Of a stretch of DNA of 64,000 nt, positions 48,901-60,376 are shown piece by piece (position 1 is the first letter of the stretch; each line of letters starts with the position of its first letter). Location: contig JAHNUO010000053.1 of the NCBI GenBank assembly GCA_019787685.1, positions 44,596-108,595 of the forward strand, read 5' to 3'. Both the position numbers and the translations under genes were made by a program. The DNA is from Chiua virens. Taxonomy: Eukaryota; Basidiomycota; Agaricomycetes; Boletales; Boletaceae. Under the pieces are notes generated by a model. The model did no database searches and had not been told where the DNA came from. It was given only the letters and a program-made list of their open reading frames with translations.

Positions 48901-49459
48901 CCGTCGATGAGAAATGCGACATCAAAGCCGTCCTGGATGAAAATTGGCTGGTGTATTCGTATTATGATGACAGCAACGAAGTCGGTGGTGCCAAGGGTTA
49001 TCGTGTTGTCTCGGTGGAGATGTATGAGGGGTATGGACCGGACCAGAAGATTTCGAGGTGCGTGCATCTTGATGTCCGATACGCTGAGAGACCTACATGT
49101 TGCGAACAGTTCGGACATCACCTCGTATTCGAACAAGACCATCGAGTTCTCAGTATATGAACAAGCTTTCGCAATGCCACATCGCGTTACTGCTATTGCG
49201 ACGACGTCGACGAAATTCGGAGTATCGACCAAGGATATTATAGGTAGGCCGTGATCCTTTAAGAGGGATCTCCACCTCGTGTCTCATTCGCGCAGCATCA
49301 AGTCACAAAAACAGCATTCATTCCATTCCACGACGTCTGTTAAACCCGCGCCGACCGAACAGAAAACCAACCAGCGAATAAACGGAGGAAATGCTCGTGC
49401 AGTACGACCTAGTACTGCCGGACGATGGGCGGCTTGTGTTGTCCCACTATTATGAGGTT
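45986..49459 (+). pseudogene. EMC1: ER membrane complex subunit 1 (EMC1), truncated at both ends
   Basis: EMC1 is the large lumenal subunit of the ER membrane protein insertase. Exons with regular short introns read VPLYTSQLTKPVFHDNLILT and SNNVLAALNATDG, then WRSIHDAQDAIMGFKVHDDS, IYALSGPAGSSLRVYDISTG, ASTLYVAGFAKSVASYTLHV, YKRIRDVDLLGHGLFMAL, TGSLQLWDHDVLQWVREEAL, LLITSTAHGKIFALDTSTG and VVFHFDPLTGEDIKTVTS. The DUF1620-like part follows (LGHELGLNDELSFFHVAFPT, KYLNSHLIVVISAP, AVLDENWLVYSYYDDSNEVG, TSYSNKTIEFSVYEQAFAMP), ending VLPDDGRLVLSHYYE at 49456. Missing are the signal peptide, the first propeller blades and the C-terminal membrane anchor. Frame breaks occur near 47,250-47,330, near 48,220 and near 49,070. 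Long intact exons suggest recent inactivation. Confidence 0.82.
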
Positions 49460-50485
49460 TGTTTGTCAACCGTTATATTCAATCGCGCCCGGTCCTCCTG
49501 GGCACGCCTGACCTTCTCCTCCAGGACCTTTCGATCAGCACCCAACTCAGCTCTCAGAGCTTCGTCACGTTCCTGTGCAGCCTCCTCCATCTCCCTCTTC
49601 AGGTCCGCTAGCTCCTCGGCATGCTTCTTCATCAACTCCTCGATGTCTTTGTTGATAATACGACCAGCGTCCATGTCTCCTAATGTCTTTCCGATGACAC
49701 CTGGTCTTGGAGCTGAGTGCTGACCGCTCTGAGATGGACCAGCTCGGCCATAATTGCCTGCGCAGACTGGGCGTTGTTAGAGTGGCAGCGCATCTGGGCT
49801 CCAGACGCGAGGAGGGATTGGATGGCGCCTTTCTTTAGGTGTTCCTCTTGCTCGAGGCCCTCCTGCTCGGTGACGCGACCCCAGTTCGTACTGGCGATAC
49901 GAACGTTACAAAGGCTCTTCTCTCCGCACAGAGCCCGGAACATTTGGAGGTTCTTCCTGGCAAGACCCCCCACGCGAGGGTCAGAGATGTGGTGCATGTA
50001 GATGATTCCATTCAACTTCTTCCCCTCCCTACAGATTTCTGTTCGTCACAAGGCAGGAAACACATACACAATCAAATGCACTTACTCTTTCTCTGGCTGC
50101 AGGAAGTCTATGATCTTCTGTAGGATATCAGTGTCCATAACTCCATCCCGAGAATCGTCGAAGCCGGGGGTATCGATTAGTATGACGGAACGGCCAGTTT
50201 CCGCATCTGTGTAATGGGCGGTCTGGACTTCGGATGTCTCGGATTCGGGGCGGTGGCCGATATGGATCTTAGCATCGTTGGTGAGATGTTGGATAAACTA
50301 CAGTGGAACATTAGTCGAGATTAGGCAAAGCTGCGAAACGCATACAGTGAATTTTCCTAGGATTGGGAGAAGGGCGTGAGCTTGGATGGGCCATGCATGT
50401 ACGTCGTAACGAAGCATACGTACCGGTGCCAGTTGCACCATGACTCTGTAGTCTTTCATTAGTCCGACAGGCACTTCAAACGGTC
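49460..50485 (-). pseudogene. AIG1/GIMAP-like GTPase with a broken P-loop
   Basis: Small-GTPase-fold protein of the AIG1 type, expanded in Agaricomycetes; the role is unknown. The minus strand starts near 50485 with what should be MGATGTGK (P-loop), but one G is missing after ATGG, shifting the frame. An intron separates it from FIQHLTNDAKIHIGH. Then follow ETGRSVILIDTPGFDDSRDG (G3, DTPGFDD), ILQKIIDFLQPEKE, GKKLNGIIYMHHISDPRVGG and MFRALCGEKSLCNVRIASTN (G4-like TTNW position, here STNWGRV). The C-terminal coiled coil (EELMKKHAEELADLKREMEE) ends at 49450-49674 after a second frame change near 49690. It faces the EMC1 relic, whose C-terminus is lost at the same point. Confidence 0.62.
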
Positions 50486-51543
50486 AAGGGTTCAAGTACA
50501 TATGCAACTTCGACATGACTATCCTGTGACATGACTAGAGGATAAAAGAGAATGATATGTAGTACTAAGAATGAGGGCGAAGCTGGTCGTACTGCCAGTG
50601 ACCTTTCTCCGCTCCTTTATCTCACCCAAAAGCACTTGTAGACGTCATCGTCCAGATGGCCTTGCAGCACCAGGCACCCCAAACATGGAATTGCTGAAAT
50701 GGACCAAGGTTTTTCGGAGCGTGCAGTAGGGTTCGTCAGATCGGGCTGGAGTGTAGACGGACCATGTTCGCGTTCCCTTGAACTTATTGAGTCGTTCTAA
50801 TCCGTCGAAGTGAGGTCAGGGTAAGGAATTCAACTTCAAAAAGGGAACACATCACCAGAAGTGCGCATGCAGGGCCTCACTCGATCTCCACGTGATGCTG
50901 ACCGCAGTTTTTGGACTATCAATGTGATAAGGTCCACTTGGAAGGACGACTGACCTCACGCCCTTTGCTCACCATCTTGTCACGTCACTGACACTAGTGT
51001 GACGCTTTGCATCGATTCTGTGATCCCATTTCTGTATTCAAGCGTCAAGCTCCAAGTGAGAGGGGAAACAAAACTGGGTCGTGTTAATAACTCATACTAC
51101 GAACAGGCGTGAGTGAGCGCACGCAAAAAGAATAAAACAGAAGCCACTTTCTTTGCGCTGCCACAGTTACGCAGCTCGTGTCCCTCGCTTCCAGGCTTTG
51201 CTGGCTGATCACAACCTCAAGTCGAGGTCACCGCGTCTTCAGGGCTTGAGCGCTCAGGTTCCTCCCCGAAACGTTCATGTATCCATGAGGACTCATCAAT
51301 GATGTTGTGTTCATGCAATGGAAGCCAAGTAATCGACCCAATAAGATCATTGGTCGATAACTAACCACAAGGGGCTGCCACGGTTACTCTGGATGGTAGT
51401 CATGAGCACTAGAAGCAGCGGTATGGACGTGGGTGTAAGGTACACTGACTCATATAACGACGCCTAGAACGGTCCGAGTTGGCATGGCTGAATGGGCGCT
51501 ACATCAATAACAAACGCACTGCTTGAAGTTCCATACCTTCTAG
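50486..51543. other. Spacer without a recognisable gene
   Basis: CpG-containing DNA with no family match on either strand. It may include the old promoter of the minus-strand GTPase. Confidence 0.4.
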
Positions 51544-51710
51544 TGAGCCGATCCTGGTAGAATCTTGCAAGAAAGCAGGGTACCGTTGTTTTGGGTGCTT
51601 ATGTAATCAACTTAAAGCGTACATTGCAAGACAATGGTTCAGTCTTTCCTGCAAAATGGCCTAACAGTAACTACCCTGCTTTCTTGCAAGATTCTACCAG
51701 GATCGGCTCA
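51544..51710. mobile_element. 167-bp MITE with perfect 39-bp terminal inverted repeats
   Basis: 51544-51582 and 51672-51710 are exact reverse complements over 39 bp (left arm begins TGAGCCGATCCTGGTAGAAT, ends AAGCAGGGTA). They enclose 89 bp of unrelated sequence without coding capacity. Perfect arms indicate recent origin. No obvious target-site duplication flanks it (left ..CCTTCTAG, right TGTTATTAGG), so the superfamily is unassigned. Confidence 0.85.
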
Positions 51711-51891
51711 TGTTATTAGGTAACTTCTCTCTTTGAACTCGGTCCCACGCTGTCCGTAACTAGTACTGTTTCTTCCGCCTCGACGTACTTCAAAAGATTG
51801 ACCTTGATACATAGCACGGGGTACTATACTGCCTGAAATCGAAGAGACACTGCATTCTTTGACTCAGCTGCGATACTGTTCGTGTTGACAC

Positions 51892-52533
51892 TTGTCTACT
51901 CATCCTACCAAGAAACCTTCTGGCGACCATACAACATGGAATGGTGCAGGTCCTCCCCCTCCCCAAACCTCTATGTCTCGGAGTGTTCCAAACAAGCCGT
52001 CTGCACTTACCATGCGTTCGCGAGGTGGGGTATGCGTCATCGCCCTCCTCTGTTCTCTGCTCTTCGTCACACCCCGAAGCCGCCCCGTCCCCTTCCGCGA
52101 ACCGCACAGCAATGCAGTCGACCGCGTGAACCCGTAAGCATTGGCGCCCTTGTTTTTGTTTCTCATGGACTGTCATAGACTGATAGGAAGCGGTGGCGAC
52201 TTGCCAAATGGCTCGGGAGGGATGATCCCTTCCACCGCGCCGCCATTTGCAATGATGTGCTGGGTTGCGCAAACGAGAGTCAACTATGTATCCGTGATGC
52301 TGTACAACTACACGGACACGACCATCCATGGGTTCCAGGGAACGCACCAGCCTGTGATCTGGATGGGGGAAAGTGGGCAGGTTGTAGTGAGCCCTGGCGC
52401 CGGGGAGGTTCGACCGAGATTCGAGGATCGGGGTATGGTGTTTAGCCATGAGAGAGAGGTGGTCTCAGCAAGCTACTACAGTGTCGAGCTAGAGGCTACC
52501 GAGGGTGGTCAGATAGTTGCTGAACAGAGTGCA
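51892..52533 (+). pseudogene. GH92 alpha-1,2-mannosidase, N-terminal fragment
   Basis: GH92 enzymes are calcium-dependent exo-mannosidases. Exon 1 starts at 51892 with a cytosolic tail and a hydrophobic signal anchor (VCVIALLCSLLFV near residue 48-60), ending AVDRVNP. After a 47-bp intron (52136-52182) exon 2 reads LIGSGGDLPNGSGGMIPSTA, PPFAMMCWVAQTRVNYVSV, TTIHGFQGTHQPVIWMGESG, QVVVSPGAGEVRPRF and SASYYSVELEATEGGQIVAE then QSAS. It stops exactly at a GTGCGT donor-like site at 52533, and the next exon, with all catalytic residues, is absent. No internal stop or frame break occurs in what remains, so the truncation itself is the lesion. Minisatellite-like DNA follows within about 100 bp. Confidence 0.75.
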
Positions 52534-52639
52534 AGTGCGTAGCTTTAGGTTGATAGGATTTTGTAGGATGGACTTCGGGTGGACATGGCTGCTGAAATTC
52601 CCAACCATAATCTAGGGTTAGAACTGAGACTGAGAGGTA

Positions 52640-54930
52640 GAGTGGGTTCTACTTATAGAGTGAGTATGAATGGCATCTAATGGCAGAATGGGTATACAAT
52701 GGCAGAGTGGGTGTAAATGGGGTCCAGTAGCAGAGCAGGGGTTAGCAGAGCAGATGTAAATCAGATCTAATGATAGAGTGAGCATCAATGGGTGGGATTT
52801 AGGTTGTCAGTGGAAGAATGTTGTGAATGTTCTGTGGCAGAATGGGTGTGAATGGGGTCCATTGCCAGTGTGAGTGGGAACTGCCTGCTGAGTGGGTATG
52901 AATGGGGTCCATTGCCAGAGTGAGTGGGAACTGCCTGCTAAGTGGGTGTGAATGGGGTCCACTGCCAGAGTGAGTGGGGACTGCCTCCTGAGTAGGTGTG
53001 AATGGGGTCCACTGCCAGAGTGGGTGTGAATGGGGTCTATTGCCAGAGTGAGTGGGAACTGCTTGCTGAGTCGGTGTGAATGGGGTCCACTGCCAGAGTG
53101 AGTGGGAACTGCCTGCTGGGTGGGTGTGAATGGGGTCCATTGCCAGAGTAAGTGGGGACTCCCTCCTGAGTGGGTGTGAATGGGGTCCATTGCCAGAGTG
53201 AGTGGGAATTGCCTGCTGAGTGGGTGTAAATGGGGTCCACTGCCAGAGTGGGTGTGCATGGGGTCCATTGCCAGAGTGAGTGGGGACTCCCTCCTAAGTG
53301 GGTGTGAATGGGGTCCATTGCCAGAGTGAGTGGGGACTGCCTCCTGAGTGGGTGTGAATGGGGTCCATTGCCAGAGTGAGTGGGAACTGCCTGCTGAGTG
53401 GGTGTAAATGGGGCCCACTGCCAGAGTGGGTATGCATGGGGTCCATTGCCAGAGTGAGTGGGGACTGCCTCCTAAGTGGGTGTGAATGGGGTCCATTGCC
53501 AGAGTGAGTGGGGACTGCCTCCTGAGTGGGTGTGAATGGGGTCCATTGCCAGAGTGACTGGGAACTGCCTGCTGAGTGGGTGTAAATGGGGTCCACTGCC
53601 AGAGTGGGTATGCATGGGGTCCATTGCCAGAGTGAGTGGGGACTCCCTCCTAAGTGGGTGTGAATGGGGTCCATTGCCAGAGTGAGTGGGGACTGCCTCC
53701 TGAGTGGGTGTGAATGGGGTCCATTGCCAGAGTGAGTGGGAACTGCCTGCTGAGTGGGTGTAAATGGGGTCCACTGCCAGAGTGGGTGTGCATGGGGTCC
53801 ATTGCCAGAGTGAGTGGGGACTGCCTCCTAAGTGGGTGTGAATGGGGTCCATTGCCAGAGTGAGTGGGGACTCCCTCCTAAGTGGGTGTGAATGGGGTCC
53901 ATTGCCAGAGTGAGTGGGGACTGCCTCCTGAGTGGGTGTGAATGGGGTCCATTGCCAGAGTGAGTGGGAACTGCCTGCTGAGTGGGTGTAAATGGGGTCC
54001 ACTGCCAGAGTGGGTGTGCATGGGGTGCATTGCCAGAGTGAGTGGGGACTCCCTCCTAAGTGGGTGTGAATGGGGTCCATTGCCAGAGTGACTGGGAACT
54101 GCCTGCTGAGTGGGTGTAAATGGGGTCCACTGCCAGAGTGGGTATGCATGGGGTCCATTGCCAGAGTGAGTGGGGACTGCCTCCTAAGTGGGTGTGAATG
54201 GGGTCCATTGCCAGAGTGAGTGGTGACTGCCTCCTGAGTGGGTGTGAATGGGGTCCATTGCCAGAGTGAGTGGGGACTGCCTCCTGAGTGGGTGTGAATG
54301 GGGTCCATTGCCAGAGTGAGTGGGGACTGCCTCCTGAGTGGGTGTGAATGGGGTCCATTGCCAGAGTGAGTGGGAACTGCCTGCTGAGTGGGTGTAAATG
54401 GGGTCCACTGCCAGAGTGGGTGTGCATGGGGTCCATTGCCAGAGTGAGTGGGGACTGCCTCCTAAGTGGGTGTGAATGGGGTCCATTGCCAGAGTGAGTG
54501 GGGACTGCCTCCTGAGTGGGTGTGCATGGGGTCCATTGCCAGAGTGAGTGGGGACTCCCTCCTGAGTGGGTGTGAATGGGGTCCATTGCCAGAGTGACTG
54601 GGAACTGCCTGCTGAGTGGGTGTAAATGGGGTCCACTGCCAGAGTGGGTATGCATGGGGTCCATTGCCAGAGTGAGTGGGGACTGCCTCCTAAGTGGGTG
54701 TGAATGGGGTCCATTGCCAGAGTGAGTGGGGACTGCCTCCTGAGTGGGTGTGAATGGGGTCCATTGCCAGAGTAAGTGGGGACTCCCTCCTGAGTGGGTG
54801 TGAATGGGGTCCATTGCCAGAGTGGATGTGCATGGGGTCCATTGCCAGAGTGACTGGGAACTGCCTCCTGAGTGGGTGTGAATGGGGTCCATTGCCAGAG
54901 TGAGTGGAGATTGCCTCCTGAGTGGGTTGA
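52640..54930. repeat. 50-bp minisatellite with higher-order structure
   Basis: From a degenerate left edge it becomes a regular array after about 52,850. The main unit is 50 bp (AGTGGGTGTGAATGGGGTCC + ATTGCCAGAGTGAGTGGGGA + CTGCCTCCTG). Variants carry GGGAACTGCCTGCTGAG, and short 28-bp half-units end CACTGCCAGAGTGGGTGTG. These recur in a fixed order, giving a higher-order repeat of roughly 180-230 bp. CpG is virtually absent (one seen near 53,070). Minus-strand open frames up to about 300 codons (His/Pro/Thr-rich) are periodic artefacts of a stop-free repeat. Confidence 0.93.
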
Positions 54931-56459
54931 AGATGGAGCTGGTGTCAACATGTGTGTTCATTACTACAATCATTAAATTCTTGGTTTTTCATCTTACTTA
55001 TGCTATGTCTTTAATTACTTATGTTTACTTATTTGTTATCAATCTTCCTCTTATCTTTAAGTATATAAATTTTAAATACTTTATCTTGTAATCTTAGGTC
55101 TGACTATTGTTTTTCTTGTGGGTTAGTATTGCAGTTACCAATTTCTCATTTTTATCTTTGTACTTATCCCATTCATTTTCTACAAGGTTCAAACCTCTAA
55201 TCTGCAAATTCAACAAAGCCCTAAAAATAAGGATATACCACATCAGTTGAAGCCGAATATTCCAATCCCTTTGACTAACTTTGACAACTTCTAACATTCT
55301 TTTAGTTGACTTTCCCCCTTGACATAACTTTAAAACATATACATATTACAGGTCTTCACAATTTAAATAAATGTGTGATTTATTAATGCGTTGTCTATAA
55401 TTTCATATTTTTAATACTACAGCTCTATTGTCAAACTTCTGTATGTATGAGTTTTTAAAGAAATGTTGATGATACTATCTAGATATTTTCTATCAAGGAG
55501 ACAATTAATCTTATAACACATTAGAGTCAAAAATATACTAATTTCAGTAGAAATTACCTACATGGGACACAAGTCTTGTACAATGCAAGTTAGTAAACCT
55601 TGTTCTAAATAAACTACAATATATGGTATAAGATGATATATTATATGACAATAATGGCTATCTGTACAATGATTTCACCATGCATGATTTCAAAAATAGC
55701 TTCAAGTGTTGTATGAAACAATGTTTTTTGAAAAGTTTAAACCTTCCTGCTTAATTTTGGTGCACAATCAACTGATATTGATCATAAGATACATAAATAA
55801 GAAAACATTATATGTTTCAAACAAAATATTTTTACATTTTAAAATGGCAAAGAAATCCAACAATAAAACATCTTGCCTATAATTGTAATGCTTATTATTG
55901 CCAATGGTTGTTGAGTTTGTTGTTTTATCCCTATCAAAAACCTATAAAACATGCATTTCTAGACTTATCTGGATTCCTAGATAGTTTATACATTACCAAG
56001 TTTGATGTCAAGAAATTATAAGAAATCAACTTGTTCATTGTCACCATGCCCACTTTTGTATTATAAGATCATTGACTTATCATCAAATATCAAATCTAAA
56101 ACAAGCCAGAAGAATGGCATACAATGAATAAACAAATAGCTCTGAGACATAGATGATATCTAGAAATAACTCATGTATATGAAATATGTCAATCCAAATC
56201 ATAGATTAATGTCACATGAATTTATATTGAACCAAATGCCATTCACACAAGATGACCCAAATGAGATCAAATTTCTTCAGATATGTATGAACTGATTAAC
56301 TGAGGAGAAACATTAACAGCTATGCATACTGTAACTCAATTAGAGTAATAATGCACTGCACAATCTACTCCAAAACAAAAAATGAACCTACAGATGGATG
56401 TAATGGTCACCATGCAGTATAAACATTGGCACAATGAGTGATAACAACTCTAAAGCTCT
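54931..56459. other. Very AT-rich, gene-free DNA
   Basis: Long A/T runs and only short spurious frames. It resembles neither organellar genes nor a known transposon to my reading. It is consistent with extreme deamination of old repeat DNA. Confidence 0.45.
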
Positions 56460-56790
56460 CTGTGCTATAGCCAGTAGTGTTTAAAAGTCTGGTCTGGTCT
56501 AGTTTTCCATGGTCCAAATAAGGCAACTGGTCCAAGACTGGTCCTAAAATGGTCCTGGACCCTTGCAACCACAACTGGACTGAAAAAACCTGTCCAAAAT
56601 GGTCTTTTGATTAGTTGCAACCAGTTGTGACTGGTTTTGTGCAAAACCAGTCTTTTGACCCCTTTCCCATGGGAACCAAGATTCACCATAGTAGAATGAA
56701 ATATACTATGGACTCTTGGCTATCTACTGACCCTTAGATCATAATCTTTGGATTACAGGATCAAACAATATGGCCATATCTGGGATGCAT
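56460..56790. repeat. Second copy of the dispersed repeat seen at 37.3 kb
   Basis: CTGGTCCTAAAATGGTCCTG, CTTTTGACCCCTTTCCCATG and ATTACAGGATCAAACAATAT align in order with 37310-37530, same orientation. It borders the Gypsy protease relic, so it may be part of a retroelement. Confidence 0.6.
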
Positions 56791-59500
56791 GTCAGTCAGA
56801 GGAAATCCTCCAGTCTATATGGGGATTGTGGTGCTTTAACCATGTGAATCCAAGGATAAGATCATTCTTTCCCAGGTTAGTAATTTTGGCATCCACTATT
56901 TCCCTGTGACCTTTGTAATTGATCAGGATTTGGGCAGTGTAAGTAATAGAACCGGCTTGGTTCTTGGTTCCATCCACATTAAAGACTTGTATGGGGTGTG
57001 GTAGTGCATGACATGGAAGTTTATGTTTAGCAATGTAATCCTTGTGTATGAAGATTACATTAGCTCTACTGTCTAAAAGCGCTTTTGCTCCAACATAACT
57101 GATTTGGTTTACTGGGAATACCAATATCAGTAAAGATATTTCTTGTTCAATTGATGTTGATCTAATGAAAGATTCATCAGGTATTGGTTTTGTGACAGAA
57201 TTAAGCATGGAACTATGATGTTCACTGTGCTCTGCAGAGACACTGTCAACACTTTTGTTATCTTTTGTTTTTGGTTTCAGCAGTTTATCCTTGTGCTTGG
57301 GAGGTTTATTGGATAAGTAAGAGAAATCAAAACCTAAAGAAATAGAGTTTTCATAATATTTTGGAAGGGGTTGGCAAACATGAGATCCCAGTATACTCAG
57401 TTCACTTTGCCTTTTTCCTTCTTTTCTGATTCATATTTGTCATAATAATATGCCTGGACTTGTTCAGGGTCCATTCCACAAATGGCAGCAAAGGGATCCT
57501 CTTTCATAACTTTTGGAGAAAAGGTGGAAGTAGAAGTTTTCTTCTTTTCCTTGCAAGTTGATCAGACTTTCCTTGATTTGGTGCAGTCCTTCTTGTGTCT
57601 GCCACTATAGAAGTGGCATTTACTGCATTGGTTCTTTGGCTTGGGACAGTCTGAAACAACCAAACCTTTACAGGCTTAAGTTATTTGCTGGAAGGACAAT
57701 GAAAGCGAGTCTGTGTGACTAGAGAGGCTTGGGGAAACTCCAGAAGGACAAGACTGGGTCCTTCAGTGAGTTGGGGATGTACTTTTATACTATTCTACTG
57801 TTTGTACAAGTGTAAACTAAATCTACAGATATGCTATGCTATGGGACAAGGGTTTGAATGGGTATAGGGTATATGGATCTAGAATACATAGCCATAGAAT
57901 GTAATTGCATCATAGACATGAGGGAGAATGGTTATGAGGGTAGGCATGAGGTGAGGTAGGCATGAGGTGAGCATGTGTAGAATGGAATGACATACTATGA
58001 GTCTGGAGGGTGTCTGAGGGCTTGTATGGTCTAGACTGGTCAAGGGTTTAGTGGTTCTAGGCCATGGCAAGGCCTGGGTTAATGTATTCAATCATATATC
58101 ACTTTGTATTTGCTAAGTGTTCAGTTCTGGAGTTTCCAAGAGCGTGGGAATTTCGGAAACTCCAGAAACTCGGAAACTCGGAAGGAATGGAATGCTTATA
58201 GCAAGCTCAAATACAAAGGGAAAAATATGGAAAAATAGGCGAAAAATAGGGGGATTAGGTTAGTATATTGTGTGATTGTAACACAGTCCTTGGGGTAATG
58301 TCCTTGTGCCTTGCAATTGAAGCACTTAGGGGTGTAACCAGACTTCTTTTGTTCTATTGCTTTTATTTCGGACATGTAGAACCATCCATCTTCGCCTTTA
58401 TGGTAAGCAAAGAATATGTCCATGGCATTAGGGTCCTTTTTAGCCCATGTGCACTCTCTGCAGACAAGATTTATTGATTCCATTAAATTACCTGCCGTGC
58501 AAATAGTGGCTAGGTATTTGGTGACTGCTGTATTTCTATCAGCTTCATATGACAGATGAGCTATGTTTGTGTACATCTTGTCATTCAGGTTTTGCCTTTG
58601 GCCATCTTTGAAAATTTGGAATATGATACTCCTGGCCATATTTGTCTCAAGGAGACGGTTAGTGTGGGTAGGATCTATTTCAGCTTGGTGCCAGAGATTC
58701 TCTCATTTGACAATGTAGTCTTTGACTCTTATCATCCCTTGAGTGAGGTTTTCAAGCTTGGTTCTTGCCCAATCAACCTTATTGTTTTGTCAGAACATCC
58801 CTTTGATGTTGACGGTTAGCTACACAAAGGATAGTTTTGTTCCTTGTACTAGCCGTGTTTCTGCACATTGTGATGATTTTGCTCCCTTTAGGCATGAGAG
58901 CACTGCAACAACCTTCTGGAAGTTGATGTGAATGGCAAGTTTATTAATTTCTAGCCATTCCTTGATTGAGTACAGTCTAATGTAAGATGGGACTTCTCAT
59001 CTCCTGTCTGTGCAGATTCTCTGCCTATTTGTCCTGATAGGACCTGCTAATCTCCTTTCTAATTCTGCTGGTGTGATATAATTGTTTGGGTCTCCTAACG
59101 ATTCTTCTGATGCTGCTCTACTTGGCATAAGTTCCGGGAGCGGGGATGAGACTTCCCTGTTGATAAGGGGTAGGAAAATGGGTGACACTTCTTTTTTGAT
59201 AAGAGGGGGTTCAGCAATCTCCTGCTTAACCTCTGGTTCCTCTGTTAGATAGTATAAGTTCGGGCTGCTGCTCTGACTATTGGTTTCAGACTCAAATCCA
59301 ATAAGGGAGACTGTGCTCCAAGAAATTGCTCAAGGAGAGTGTGAAATGTTTCTTCCTGCAAGTAGTGATCCAGGTCGAGATCTCTGCAGCAACTGCTTGA
59401 GCCAAGAAAGTGGCATCAATGTAGGCAGGATCTGCCTCTTGATCAAAAAGAATCTCCTCTCCAGTAACCTCAAAGGGTGAAAGAAAGTAGGAGGAGGACA
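56791..59500 (-). pseudogene. Gypsy-type retrotransposon gag/protease relic
   Basis: On the minus strand, a gag zinc knuckle (CFNCKAQGHYPKDC near 58260-58310) is preceded by capsid-like sequence (YLATICTAGNLMESINLV). A second Cys/His cluster lies near 57590-57640. Downstream is a retropepsin-like domain (GAKALLDSRANVIFIHKDYI, where DSG has become DSR), then DAKITNLGKNDLILGFTWLK. Reverse transcriptase, RNase H and integrase do not follow to the left. The order gag-protease agrees with Gypsy elements. Stops and CpG loss show that it is dead. Confidence 0.62.
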
Positions 59501-59979
59501 CTAGGAGAGTGAGCTCAGTAAAGAGTATGTCGCAACTTTTTTGTGGAGATGAGAATAGATTACCATATATTACCATAAGATCGTACTGCATTATAATGCC
59601 TTATGGTGCAAATTGGAGGAAATTAGATAATTTTTTACACTGAAATGCCATCATAATGGACTTATAATGAGCCTTGTAATGCCAAAACGGGGTTGGCAGG
59701 ACATTTAAGGCAGTCGTAAGGAGTCGTAAGCCGGTGGCATTAACATGGCAGAAAAAAAGTTACAACATACTATCAGCTGCCCTGTGGGGTGCGCTGTCTG
59801 CTATTGGGTTATTGAATACCTTGAGTCTTATTCAACAGCTTATTCAAAGTGGACTTTCCTTTCTGTTTTCAAAGTGATGACTTACTCTGGGCATGCTTGT
59901 TTATTTGCAGGAGGTGGCTATGATGAGGTCGAGGGACTTGGCAGTAGTGTCAATGGTGAAGAAGATAACAAAGTTCTAA

Positions 59980-60376
59980 TGAAACAACCTAGAACAAAGA
60001 CTGAACTAGTAGTTGTGAAGTGGTTGAGAGAGATGTTCAATCAAAGAGGTGAAAACTCCAAGAAAACTTTGTTAGAGTCCTCTGGCATTGATTCATGGGG
60101 TTTATATACCACATGGATGTCAGAGTTCTAATCTGAGTATGAACTATGCTACGATGCTATTGGACAATAAGAAATGAGTCATAAGAAGAAACATAGTCTT
60201 GCACAGGTACATATCTGGCTGGTCGTGAGTCATAAGAAGCATGGCTGTGGGAGAATGCTGTGTTTATATGGCAGCCAATAGAATATGATCCTGTGGACAG
60301 CCTTGACATGAGGCATTAGACTTAGAAAAGATTGAAAGTATAATCCATAGAGGGATGAAACATTGAGATCATAACA
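59980..60376 (-). mobile_element. Solo LTR, older member of the 40-kb family
   Basis: The reverse complement runs from TGTTATGATCTCAATGTTTC to TTCTAGGTTGTTTCA and shares central blocks (CTCATGTCAAGGCTGTCC, TATAAACCCCATGAATC) with the related copies. The direct repeat CTAA flanks it (59976-59979, 60377-60380), probably the remains of a 5-bp duplication. It is CpG-poor. Confidence 0.7.

Noticed and set aside
52799..54973. Long minus-strand frames (up to about 300 codons) of PIHTHSGGSPHSLWQW-type repeats
   Set aside because: Products of the 50-bp minisatellite. Overlapping frames of the same peptide exist in several phases; no start context, introns or non-repeat domains.
54931..56459. Mitochondrial DNA insertion (very AT-rich)
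   Set aside because: No mitochondrial gene, tRNA or codon pattern recognised; composition alone is insufficient.
59745..60131. Plus-strand frame of 128 codons
   Set aside because: Most of it is antisense to the LTR at 59980-60376, with no protein resemblance.
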